6,904 nt of DNA from an uncultured Clostridia bacterium (GCA_945224895.1 CALYNW010000051.1:1-6904); one strand, 5' to 3'; counted from the first letter of the stretch, positions 1-6,067 are shown. The notes: generated from the letters alone by a model not told the origin. A program made the numbers and translations.

Positions 1-463
1 GATTTGAGGAGCCTCTGAAAACCAGGGAAATATTCTTTTTCGCCTCCACATAGGGACCGTCAACAAGAACGTCTATATTCTCCAGCATTTCCATACTGAT
101 AGGCGTAAAGGCTCTTGAATCTTTCTTCCCCATAATTTCCTCAAGAGTAAATCCCGTATAGCACCAAACGGTTTTTTCGGGAAAACGCTCTCTAAACATT
201 ATAAGAAACGGCAGTAGCACCTTCTGATTTTCAGGCTCAAAGGGTTCTCCTCCCAAAAGTGACAAGCCGTTTATCCAGTCAGGCTCACAGGACTCAATAA
301 TTTCAGTCATTGTCTCCTCTGTAAAGGGCTGACCGTAGCCAAAATCCCATGTCATTTGATTAAAACAATTTTTACAGTGGTGGCGACAGCCGGAAACAAA
401 AAGGGATGTTCTTACTCCTTCACCGTTTGCAATATCGTTATACTTAATTTCACCGTAATTCAT
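1..463 (-). CDS. nrdG: Anaerobic ribonucleoside-triphosphate reductase activating protein (radical SAM), 3' end cut by window edge
   Basis: Read on the minus strand from ATG at 463, 154 residues are visible and the frame is still open at the window edge, so only a short C-terminal tail is missing (family length is about 155-175). The radical SAM signature CxxxCxxC is seen as GCRHHCKNC, with Cys26, Cys30 and Cys33 placed to bind a [4Fe-4S] cluster. The downstream GGEP motif (residues 71-74, LLGGEPFEP) is the S-adenosylmethionine amino-group contact of the family, and WCYTGF (100-105) and VDGPYV (134-139) are further NrdG-type blocks. By family knowledge the enzyme cleaves SAM to a 5'-deoxyadenosyl radical and abstracts a hydrogen from the C-terminal glycine of NrdD. 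The start is supported by GAGGT at 468-472, five bases before the ATG. It lies 58 bp downstream of nrdD on the same strand, so the two are probably co-transcribed. Confidence 0.95.
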   Translation of the reverse strand, partial: MNYGEIKYNDIANGEGVRTSLFVSGCRHHCKNCFNQMTWDFGYGQPFTEETMTEIIESCEPDWINGLSLLGGEPFEPENQKVLLPFLIMFRERFPEKTVWCYTGFTLEEIMGKKDSRAFTPISMEMLENIDVLVDGPYVEAKKNISLVFRGSSN

Positions 464-482
464 ATTTACCTCACATATACAG

Positions 483-516
483 AAATAGGCTGTCAAACTT
501 AGACAGCCTATTTTTT
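483..516. terminator. Hairpin between nrdD and nrdG, terminator-like when read on the plus strand
   Basis: A perfect 12-bp inverted repeat (483-494 with 502-513, core AGGCTGTC/GACAGCCT) surrounds a 7-base loop. On the plus strand it runs into six Ts (511-516), which is an intrinsic-terminator shape pointing into nrdD in antisense. In the direction of nrdD-nrdG transcription the stem is preceded by an A-run, and its only T-run lies inside the stem. There it could be a weak terminator, an mRNA-end stabiliser or a processing site that lowers nrdG relative to nrdD. The structure is certain; the function is inferred. Confidence 0.6.
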
Positions 517-521
517 GTTTA

Positions 522-2720
522 TTATAAGTGCAATACTCTTTCCTTAATTTCCTGAGTTCTGCCCTGATTCCAAAACTGAGTGCCGATATAACCGCAGGTT
601 CTTCTTGCAACATTCATTTTGTCCTGATCCTCATTACCGCAGTTAGGACATTTCCAAACAAGCTTACCGTCCTCGTTTTCAACGATTTTAATTTCACCGT
701 TATAGCCACAGCACTGACAATAGTCGCTCTTTGTGTTAAGCTCTGCATACATAATATTCTCATAGATATACTTCATAACCTGAAGCACGGCAGGAATATT
801 ATTCTGCATATTCGGAACCTCAACATAGGAAATGGCACCGCCGGGAGAAAGAGCCTGAAATTCAGATTCAAACTTCAGCTTTGTAAATGCGTCAATTTCC
901 TCTGCAACGTGAACGTGATAGGAATTAGTGATGTAATTTCTGTCAGTTACTCCGGGGATAATTCCGAAACGCTTTTGCAGACACTTAGCAAATTTATATG
1001 TGGTTGACTCAAGCGGAGTTCCGTAAATACTGTAATCGATATTCTCCTCAGCCTTCCATTTAGCACAGGCGTCATTCATATACTGCATAACCTTAAGTGC
1101 AAATGGCTTACCCTCTTTATCGGTATGAGATTTGCCTGTCATATACTTTGTACATTCATAAAGACCTGCATAGCCAAGGGATATTGTTGAATAGCCGTTA
1201 TAAAGAAGCTTATCAATGGTTTCGCCCTTATTAAGTCTTGCAAGAGCACCGTGCTGCCAAAGGATAGGAGCGGCATCGCTGAGAGTGCCCTTAAGTCTGT
1301 TGTGACGGCACTGCAATGCTCTGTGGCAAAGGTCAAGACGCTCGTCAAATATTTTCCAGAACTTTGTCATATCTCCGCCTGATGAGCAAGCGATGTCAAC
1401 AAGATTAAGAGTAACAACGCCCTGATTAAATCTGCCGTAATACTTGTGCTTACCCTCCTGGTAATTCTTTGCGTTTGCAACATTACCTACGCCGTTTTCG
1501 GTAAATCTGTCAGGAGTGAGGAACGAACGACAGCCCATACAGGTGTAAACGTCACCCTTAAGCTCCATCATAACCTTTTCACTGATATAGTCAGGTACCA
1601 TTCTCTTGGCAGTACATTTTGCGGCAAGCTCAGTAAGATAATAGAAGGGTGCGTCCTCCTTGATATTATCCTCTTCAAGAACATAAATAAGCTTTGGAAA
1701 TGCAGGTGTAATCCATACACCGCTTTCATTTTTAACGCCCTGAATTCTCTGCTTAAGAGTTTCCTCAATAATAAGAGCAAGGTCCTTTTTCTCCTGCTGG
1801 CTTTTAGCCTCGTTAAGATACATAAATACCGTAACGAATGGAGCCTGTCCGTTAGTGGTCAAAAGGGTAACAACCTGATACTGAATAGTCTGAACGCCTC
1901 TTGAAACCTCGTCTCTCAGACGCTTTTCGGTAAGCTCATTAATCTGTGCTTCGCTCATATTAAGACCGAATTCCTCAGACTCCTTTTTAAGCTCTCTGTT
2001 AATTTTCTCCCTGCTAATCTGAACAAAGGGAGCAAGATGCGCCAGAGAAATTGACTGACCGCCGTATTGGCTTGATGCAACCTGAGCAATAATCTGAGTT
2101 GCAATATTGCAGGCTGTTGAAAAGCTGTGTGGCTTTTCAATCATAGTCTCGGAAATAACCGTGCCGTTTTGGAGCATATCCTCAAGATTTACAAGGTCGC
2201 AGTTATGCATATGCTGTGCAAAATAGTCAGCATCGTGGAAGTGGATAAGTCCCTGCTCGTGTGCCTCAACAATATCCTGAGGAAGAAGAATTCTCTTTGT
2301 TATATCCTTTGAAACCTCACCTGCCATATAGTCACGCTGAACTGAATTTACGGTAGGATTCTTATTTGAATTTTCCTGCTTAACCTCTTCGTTATTACAT
2401 TCAATAAGAGAAAGAATCTGATTATCCGTTGTGTTAGCCTTTCTGATAAGAGAACGGTTGTAGCGATATTTTACATATCTTCTTGCAACCTCAAAGGCAC
2501 CCTGAGCCATAATCTGATTTTCAACGATATCCTGGATTTCCTCAACTGAATATGCTCTGCCTGCCTTTGAAAGCTTAAACTCAACATATTCTGCAATTTC
2601 GTTAATCTGACTCTGAGTCAGCTCCTCTTTTTTGCAGGCGGCATTTGCCTTTGATACGGCCTTTATAATTTTATTTAAGTCAAAATCTGCCTCTGCGCCG
2701 TTTCTCTTAATAATTTTCAT
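522..2720 (-). CDS. nrdD: Anaerobic (class III) ribonucleoside-triphosphate reductase
   Basis: This is a 732-residue protein, about the usual length of bacterial NrdD. It reduces ribonucleoside triphosphates to deoxy forms using a glycyl radical, normally with formate as reductant. Residues 1 to about 90 form an ATP-cone, the allosteric activity domain (start MKIIKRNGAEADFDLNKI). The catalytic barrel follows, with Cys174 in HMHNCDLVN and Cys397 in MGCRSF, matching the two catalytic cysteines of the family (E. coli Cys175 and Cys384). The C-terminus has a four-cysteine zinc site (Cys668, Cys671, Cys691, Cys694) and the glycyl radical loop RRTCGYIG with Gly710 as the radical site. No key residue is missing. 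The ATG at 2720 follows AGAGGG (2728-2733) by seven bases. nrdG lies downstream on the same strand. Upstream lie a strong promoter and NrdR boxes, which suggest control by dNTP status. Confidence 0.98.
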   Translation of the reverse strand: MKIIKRNGAEADFDLNKIIKAVSKANAACKKEELTQSQINEIAEYVEFKLSKAGRAYSVEEIQDIVENQIMAQGAFEVARRYVKYRYNRSLIRKANTTDNQILSLIECNNEEVKQENSNKNPTVNSVQRDYMAGEVSKDITKRILLPQDIVEAHEQGLIHFHDADYFAQHMHNCDLVNLEDMLQNGTVISETMIEKPHSFSTACNIATQIIAQVASSQYGGQSISLAHLAPFVQISREKINRELKKESEEFGLNMSEAQINELTEKRLRDEVSRGVQTIQYQVVTLLTTNGQAPFVTVFMYLNEAKSQQEKKDLALIIEETLKQRIQGVKNESGVWITPAFPKLIYVLEEDNIKEDAPFYYLTELAAKCTAKRMVPDYISEKVMMELKGDVYTCMGCRSFLTPDRFTENGVGNVANAKNYQEGKHKYYGRFNQGVVTLNLVDIACSSGGDMTKFWKIFDERLDLCHRALQCRHNRLKGTLSDAAPILWQHGALARLNKGETIDKLLYNGYSTISLGYAGLYECTKYMTGKSHTDKEGKPFALKVMQYMNDACAKWKAEENIDYSIYGTPLESTTYKFAKCLQKRFGIIPGVTDRNYITNSYHVHVAEEIDAFTKLKFESEFQALSPGGAISYVEVPNMQNNIPAVLQVMKYIYENIMYAELNTKSDYCQCCGYNGEIKIVENEDGKLVWKCPNCGNEDQDKMNVARRTCGYIGTQFWNQGRTQEIKERVLHL

Positions 2721-2767
2721 TTCTTTTCCCTCTTTACCCCAAATTATCTTTTCATCAATATATTACA

Positions 2768-2784
2768 AAACGGTAACACCGTTT
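2768..2784 (-). other. Small hairpin in the nrdD leader
   Basis: AAACGGT (2768-2774) and ACCGTTT (2778-2784) form a perfect 7-bp inverted repeat with a 3-base centre. It lies about 10 bases downstream of the predicted nrdD transcription start and about 35 bases before the ribosome binding site. It could be a 5' mRNA stabiliser or a DNA operator. No T-run follows, so it is not a terminator. Confidence 0.5.
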
Positions 2785-2800
2785 GTTAGTGACTGAACTA

Positions 2801-2829
2801 ATAATACCAAATTATCTTGTGTATGTCAA
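2801..2829 (-). promoter_or_regulatory. Main nrdD promoter (sigma-A type, extended -10)
   Basis: On the minus strand a perfect -35 TTGACA (2824-2829) is followed by a 17-base spacer and the -10 TATTAT (2801-2806). TGG directly before the -10 supplies an extended -10 TGn element. Transcription should start near 2794, giving a leader of about 73 bases. A run of eight Ts on the minus strand (2842-2849) lies just upstream and could act as an UP element. Confidence 0.85.
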
Positions 2830-2848
2830 TAGTATTTTTGCAAAAAAA

Positions 2849-2864
2849 ACACAATATATTGTAT
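2849..2864. promoter_or_regulatory. NrdR box 1
   Basis: ACACAATATATTGTAT matches the known NrdR consensus acaCwAtATaTwGtgt at 15 of 16 positions and is nearly palindromic. NrdR is the zinc-finger/ATP-cone repressor of ribonucleotide reductase genes. The box is centred about 62 bp upstream of the predicted nrdD start. That is further upstream than the overlap with -35/-10 seen in several characterised cases. Confidence 0.8.
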
Positions 2865-2880
2865 TTTTTATTTTTTCACT

Positions 2881-2896
2881 CCACAATACTACGTAT
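2881..2896. promoter_or_regulatory. NrdR box 2 (weaker)
   Basis: CCACAATACTACGTAT matches the NrdR consensus at about 10 of 16 positions; the left half is nearly perfect and the right half is degenerate. It starts exactly 32 bp from box 1, which is about three helical turns and is the usual NrdR tandem spacing. The spacing is the main reason for calling it. An overlapping TATATATA core at 2894-2901 is an alternative placement with worse phasing. Confidence 0.5.
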
Positions 2897-2946
2897 ATAT
2901 AGAATTATAGACCTTTGTCTGTTTCACAGGATTTTCACGGAATTTC

Positions 2947-2975
2947 GCCACGCCAAAAGGAAACAAAAGGTTACA
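2947..2975 (-). promoter_or_regulatory. Possible ECF-type promoter upstream of nrdD
   Basis: On the minus strand TGTAACCTTT (2966-2975) is identical over 10 bases to the -35-like element in front of the sigma-factor gene at 4500-4509. After TGTAAC there is a 17-base spacer and then CGTGGC, which has the CGT seen in many ECF -10 elements. A transcript from here would enter nrdD with a leader of over 200 bases. The -10 similarity is weak, so this remains a hypothesis. Confidence 0.25.
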
Positions 2976-3055
2976 ATCTGCCGTGAAACATTATTGTTAA
3001 AAAAGTTTATTAAATATGTGAAAAGTAAAAATGCGGTAAATAAAGCAATAGTTTG

Positions 3056-3104
3056 TTGACGTAAATGGTTTTATGAATTATAATAGGTTATAATAATGTA
3101 TAAT
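3056..3104 (+). promoter_or_regulatory. Promoter of the glycerophosphotransferase gene, with three phased TATAAT hexamers
   Basis: The -35 TTGACG (3056-3061), a 17-base spacer and a perfect -10 TATAAT (3079-3084) form a strong sigma-A promoter. Two more perfect TATAAT hexamers follow at 3089-3094 and 3099-3104, each exactly 10 bp on. Only the first has a well-spaced -35. The others could give alternative starts or a promoter-proximal pause site, or they may be an AT-rich tandem repeat. Confidence 0.8.
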
Positions 3105-3108
3105 ATAG

Positions 3109-3114
3109 GGAGGG
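3109..3114 (+). promoter_or_regulatory. Ribosome binding site that fixes a GTG start
   Basis: GGAGGG lies six bases before GTG at 3121. No in-frame ATG lies upstream, and the first internal ATG (codon 43) would remove the basic N-terminal helix region, so GTG is the start. Confidence 0.85.
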
Positions 3115-3120
3115 ATTACT

Positions 3121-4440
3121 GTGTGGCTTGATAAAAGTAACATTGAAACGCTTTATGCTCCGAAAAAAAAGAATTACCGCAAGGAAGCTTTTGAGGCGCT
3201 GAAGAAATTTGCAATTAAAATAGCAAAGAAGCAGGATTCCTTCCGTATGGAGTCGAGGAAAATTCTTCTTGAAAGCAGAAAAAAATCCTACGATGAAATA
3301 AAAGAAAAAATAAAAACAGACAAAAGGGTTATTCTTTTTTCAACCTTTGACGGCAGAAGCTACGGCGACAGCCCCAAGGCGATATACGAATATATGCTTT
3401 CAGACGAACGCTTTGAGGATTATACATTTATATGGGCGTTTCGTAATCCAAAGGCATTCACCTTTATCCTTGATAATCCAAACACCTGTATCGTAACAGT
3501 CAATACAAAGGATTATGAAAAAGCCTGTGCCACCGCAAAGTACTGGGTTTATAACTACCGTATGTCAGACCATATTTATCCAAAGGAGGATCAGGTTTAT
3601 ATCCAGCTGTGGCACGGTACACCATTAAAACGTCTTGGCTATGACATTAACATTTCCGATAACGCTATGAACTCGAAATCGGAAATCAGAGAGAAATACA
3701 GGGTTGACGCCGAAAAATTCAAATATATTCTTGCACCGTCACATTTTGCGGCGGAAAAATTCATCAGCGCTTGGAATCTTGACGAGGTTGGCAAAACAGA
3801 TACAGTCCTTGAGCTTGGCTATCCGAGAAACGATTTTCTCACAAACTATACCGAGCAGGACGTTGAAAATATAATAAAAGACCTAAATCTTCCAAAGGAT
3901 AAGAAATTTATTCTCTATGCTCCCACCTGGAGAGATAATCAGCATCAGGCAGGTGTTGGCTACACCTACAAAACAGAGGTTGATTTTGACAGGCTCAGGG
4001 AAGCACTCAGTGATGAATATATAATTCTTTTCAGAGCTCACTACCTTGTGGCAAACTCCTTTGATTTTGACAGGTACAAGGGCTTTGTCTATGACGTTTC
4101 CAAGGTGAACGACATAAATCATCTTTACGTCATTTCCGATTTGCTTGTAACAGACTATTCCTCTGTTTTCTTTGACTATGGAAATCTCAAAAGACCTGAA
4201 ATATTCTATATGTACGATTTGGAGGCATACGGCTCTGAAATTAGAGGCTTTTACATTGACCTTGACGAGCTGCCCGGTCCGATTGTAAAAACCGAGGACG
4301 AGCTTATCAAAGCAATTAAAAATGCGACCACGGACCATAGCTACGATGAAAAGTACGAAAAATTCAACGCAAAATTCAATTACCTTGATGACGGACAAGC
4401 TGCTAAGCGTGTCACCGAAGCAATAATTGAAGAGCTTTAA
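3121..4440 (+). CDS. CDP-glycerol glycerophosphotransferase family protein (TagB/TagF-like)
   Basis: This 439-residue protein has the catalytic GT-B domain of the CDP-glycerol:poly(glycerophosphate) glycerophosphotransferase family (Glyphos_transf). The hallmark blocks are present in order: IQLWHGTPLKRLGYD (161-175, with His165), a GYPRND block (233-238), YAPTWRD (266-272), LFRAHY (303-308, with His307) and SDLLVTDYSS (339-348). His165 and His307 correspond to the two essential histidines described in TagF. The family transfers glycerol phosphate from CDP-glycerol to a lipid-linked sugar or a growing wall teichoic-acid chain at the inner membrane face. Residues 14-70 are lysine- and arginine-rich and probably helical, as expected for peripheral membrane binding; there is no signal peptide or membrane span. 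The length suits a single-domain TagB-like primase or short-chain enzyme better than the longer TagF polymerase, but primase and polymerase cannot be told apart here. It is monocistronic, with its own promoter and terminator. A likely supplier of its substrate is the cytidylyltransferase at 6165-6617. Confidence 0.9.
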   Translation: MWLDKSNIETLYAPKKKNYRKEAFEALKKFAIKIAKKQDSFRMESRKILLESRKKSYDEIKEKIKTDKRVILFSTFDGRSYGDSPKAIYEYMLSDERFEDYTFIWAFRNPKAFTFILDNPNTCIVTVNTKDYEKACATAKYWVYNYRMSDHIYPKEDQVYIQLWHGTPLKRLGYDINISDNAMNSKSEIREKYRVDAEKFKYILAPSHFAAEKFISAWNLDEVGKTDTVLELGYPRNDFLTNYTEQDVENIIKDLNLPKDKKFILYAPTWRDNQHQAGVGYTYKTEVDFDRLREALSDEYIILFRAHYLVANSFDFDRYKGFVYDVSKVNDINHLYVISDLLVTDYSSVFFDYGNLKRPEIFYMYDLEAYGSEIRGFYIDLDELPGPIVKTEDELIKAIKNATTDHSYDEKYEKFNAKFNYLDDGQAAKRVTEAIIEEL

Positions 4441-4454
4441 TCAAAACAAACTTT

Positions 4455-4481
4455 GCCCTGACAGAAATGTCAGGGCTTTTT
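4455..4481 (+). terminator. Intrinsic terminator of the glycerophosphotransferase gene
   Basis: A perfect 9-bp stem, GCCCTGACA (4455-4463) with TGTCAGGGC (4468-4476), is closed by a GAAA tetraloop and followed by five Ts. It starts 14 bases after the TAA stop. Confidence 0.93.
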
Positions 4482-4499
4482 AAATAATATTGAAAATTA

Positions 4500-4530
4500 T
4501 GTAACCTTTCCACTTAGTAAATTGTTATAT
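4500..4530 (+). promoter_or_regulatory. Putative ECF-type auto-promoter of the sigma/anti-sigma operon
   Basis: TGTAACCTTT (4500-4509) resembles the AAC-containing -35 element of Gram-positive ECF promoters (for example TGAAACCTTT). After TGTAAC there is a 17-base spacer and then TGTTATAT (4523-4530), which could serve as a -10. No TTGACA-like -35 is placed for a sigma-A promoter with the TTATAT. Self-transcription is common for ECF operons, so autoregulation is inferred; transcription should start near 4535-4540. Confidence 0.6.
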
Positions 4531-4548
4531 AAGTGAAAGGACCTTTCA
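4505..4548. repeat. Nested inverted repeats over the sigma-operon promoter
   Basis: CCTTTCCACTTA (4505-4516) is the reverse complement of TAAGTGAAAGG (4530-4540) except for one extra base. The right arm also forms a second, perfect 7-bp inverted repeat with its neighbour: TGAAAGG (4534-4540), one centre base, CCTTTCA (4542-4548). The first dyad spans the -35/-10 spacer and the second sits at the expected transcription start, so both are placed like operators. Only the second could fold in the transcript. Confidence 0.6.
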
Positions 4549-4563
4549 AAAGGCGGTGAGACA

Positions 4564-5046
4564 ATGACAAACGACGATTATATTTCTGCCGTAAAACGCA
4601 ACAGTCAAAGGCTTTATATGCTGGCACTGTCCTTTACGAAAAATCACAGCGACGCAGAGGATATTATGCAGGATGTTTTTCTAAAGCTGTTAAGGCACAA
4701 TAAGTCCTTTAATAACGAAGAACACCTTGACAAATGGCTCACGGTTGTCTGTGTAAATGAAAGCAAAAATTACATAAAGTCGCCTTTTCGTAAAAATACG
4801 GTTTTGCTTGATGAGGCAAAGGATTTGTACACGTTTGATACCGTAAACGATTACGATATTTTCAAGTCAGTTATGTCACTGCCAAAAAAGGAACGCACGG
4901 TTATACACCTGTTTTACTACGAGGATTTACCTGTTAAGAAAATTGCAAAAATGCTTAAAATCAAAGAGTCCGCCGTTAAAACAAGGCTCAGCCGTGGCAG
5001 AAAACACTTAAAGGAAATGTTGGGAGATGAATTGATATATGAATAA
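4564..5046 (+). CDS. RNA polymerase sigma factor, ECF (extracytoplasmic function) type
   Basis: This 160-residue protein contains the two domains of an ECF sigma factor. Region 2 spans about residues 8-75, with the core-binding helix DAEDIMQDVFLKLL (30-43) and LDKWLTVVCVNESKNY (55-70) for -10 recognition. A short acidic linker (about 80-97) leads to region 4 at about 100-153, where LPVKKIAKMLKIKESAVKTR is the helix-turn-helix for -35 recognition, followed by LSRGRKHLKEML. There is no region 1.1 or 3 and no C-terminal extension. The ATG at 4564 follows AAGGCGGTGA (4550-4559), a near-perfect Shine-Dalgarno. The last 8 bp overlap the start of the next gene, a membrane protein that is probably its anti-sigma factor. 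It probably directs core polymerase to its own promoter and a small envelope-related regulon; the inducing signal is unknown. Confidence 0.93.
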   Translation: MTNDDYISAVKRNSQRLYMLALSFTKNHSDAEDIMQDVFLKLLRHNKSFNNEEHLDKWLTVVCVNESKNYIKSPFRKNTVLLDEAKDLYTFDTVNDYDIFKSVMSLPKKERTVIHLFYYEDLPVKKIAKMLKIKESAVKTRLSRGRKHLKEMLGDELIYE

Positions 5047-6016
5047 AAACGAATATAAAAATGCCTTTTCGGGCGTTCAGCCTTCCAACGAAGCAGTTGA
5101 AAGGATAATGGATATGAATACAAAGAACAAACTTAGCTTTAACTCAGTATTTAAAAGAACGGCGTCTGTATTTATGGCACTTGCACTTTTAATTGGCGGT
5201 GGCTTCGGCGTGAATTATGCAGTAAGCAAAAGCAATTCAAATAACGAATTAGGCGTACTTGTTGCATATGCGTCTGACGGAAGCTTTACAACCGTTGATA
5301 AGCTTGATGAGCAAGATGTATTCTATGGAATATATGTTATTCCCGAAGATGATGAGGAGCTTCGCAAAAGCACAATGGAACGATATAATCGTGATGATAC
5401 TGAATTAATTAAATACAGAGAAGAGTTAAACAAAAAAGGCTACGGTTCCTCCGGTGGACACGGCAGTAACGGACTATATGACGACACGGGAAAATTTGTA
5501 GGAATGTTAAAAACAATCGAAGGCGGTTCCTTTGCTTTAGACCTTGATGACTATTCCGAGGTTAAAACCTTTAAGGTTAATAACGAAAGCGAATACGGTC
5601 AGCTTCAATTTGAATATGCGTCAGAGAAAACAGAACAGTTTTCAGAAGAATATTCATATATGTGTGATGAAAATTATGTAGCGTCCGACGAAGAGCTTGA
5701 GGAGGTTTATGCAAAATATCCTGAACTTATTTTACAAAATCACGAATTTACCTTAACAGGTGATGAATTAAGATATTCATACAATTCAGGGTATGGTGAA
5801 ATGGGACTTGGCAGACACAAGGTATGCAAGGGCTATTGGCTGCTTTGGGAAATATCAGATGAATTAAAATCAGCAATAAGTGACAACCCCGATTTTGATT
5901 TATCACAGATAAAGGATACAATCACCTTCACCGTTGAATTTAATGACGGTACAGTTAAAACCGCAAGCTTAAATCTGTACTTTGACAGCGACGGCTATAT
6001 GCATTTTGAAAAGTAA
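5039..6016 (+). CDS. Single-pass membrane protein, probable anti-sigma factor of the adjacent ECF sigma
   Basis: This 325-residue protein has three parts. A short cytoplasmic N-terminus (1-41) with the pattern YKNAFSGVQPSNEAVERIMDM resembles those of clostridial ECF anti-sigma proteins. One hydrophobic span follows at about 42-62 (VFMALALLIGGGFGVNY), then an acidic exterior region of about 260 residues (63-325). The exterior part contains a Gly/Ser-rich loop (about 134-145), and its final 40 residues look like beta-strands (TITFTVEF, ASLNLYF). No zinc-type HxxxCxxC anti-sigma motif is present. The only two cysteines, Cys209 and Cys263, are both in the exterior domain. The gene starts with ATG inside the sigma gene (8-bp overlap); its best ribosome binding site, GGGAG at 5022-5026, is 12 bases away, so translation is probably coupled. 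The role, holding the sigma at the membrane until a signal arrives, is inferred from context and layout. The exterior domain was not recognised. Confidence 0.75.
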   Translation: MNKNEYKNAFSGVQPSNEAVERIMDMNTKNKLSFNSVFKRTASVFMALALLIGGGFGVNYAVSKSNSNNELGVLVAYASDGSFTTVDKLDEQDVFYGIYVIPEDDEELRKSTMERYNRDDTELIKYREELNKKGYGSSGGHGSNGLYDDTGKFVGMLKTIEGGSFALDLDDYSEVKTFKVNNESEYGQLQFEYASEKTEQFSEEYSYMCDENYVASDEELEEVYAKYPELILQNHEFTLTGDELRYSYNSGYGEMGLGRHKVCKGYWLLWEISDELKSAISDNPDFDLSQIKDTITFTVEFNDGTVKTASLNLYFDSDGYMHFEK

Positions 6017-6028
6017 ATTAAGCACAAA

Positions 6029-6067
6029 AACCCCCGATTTCTTAACGAAATCGGGGGTTGCTTTTTT
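6029..6067. terminator. Bidirectional intrinsic terminator between convergent operons
   Basis: A perfect 13-bp stem, AACCCCCGATTTC (6029-6041) with its complement (6047-6059), has a 5-base loop. On the plus strand it is followed by GC and six Ts (6062-6067), ending the sigma/anti-sigma operon. On the minus strand the stem runs into five Ts (6030-6026), so it can also end the tagD transcript. Confidence 0.93.

Larger units (their letters stand above)
2721..3120. other. 400-bp divergent intergenic region between nrdD and the glycerophosphotransferase gene
   Basis: No gene is supported here. The region is very AT-rich and holds the nrdD ribosome binding site and leader hairpin, the nrdD promoter, two NrdR boxes, a possible ECF-type promoter, several TTTCAC/GTGAAA hexamers, and the plus-strand promoter for the next gene. 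An 80-codon open frame at 2817-3059 has no plausible ribosome binding site and runs through the NrdR boxes, so it is not called. No riboswitch or T-box pattern was recognised. Confidence 0.8.

Noticed and set aside
528..1007. Plus-strand open frame of 159 codons antisense to nrdD
   Set aside because: It is a shadow of the nrdD coding sequence, with no ribosome binding site and a composition explained by the opposite strand.
1902..1914. TGAAACCTCGTCT, which resembles an ECF promoter -35 element
   Set aside because: It lies inside the nrdD coding sequence, has no matching -10 at 16-17 bases on the plus strand, and a similar string (2310-2319) also lies in coding sequence.
2817..3059. Plus-strand open frame of 80 codons in the divergent intergenic region
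   Set aside because: No ribosome binding site; it crosses the nrdD promoter and NrdR boxes, and its product is a low-complexity hydrophobic and basic string typical of AT-rich non-coding DNA.
2721..3120. Cobalamin or other riboswitch, or T-box, in the long leader region
   Set aside because: No conserved riboswitch core or T-box sequence was seen, and the predicted nrdD leader is only about 73 bases.
3883..4398. Minus-strand open frame of 171 codons antisense to the glycerophosphotransferase gene
   Set aside because: The opposite strand carries the conserved APTWRD, FRAHY and TDYSS blocks, so this frame is a shadow.
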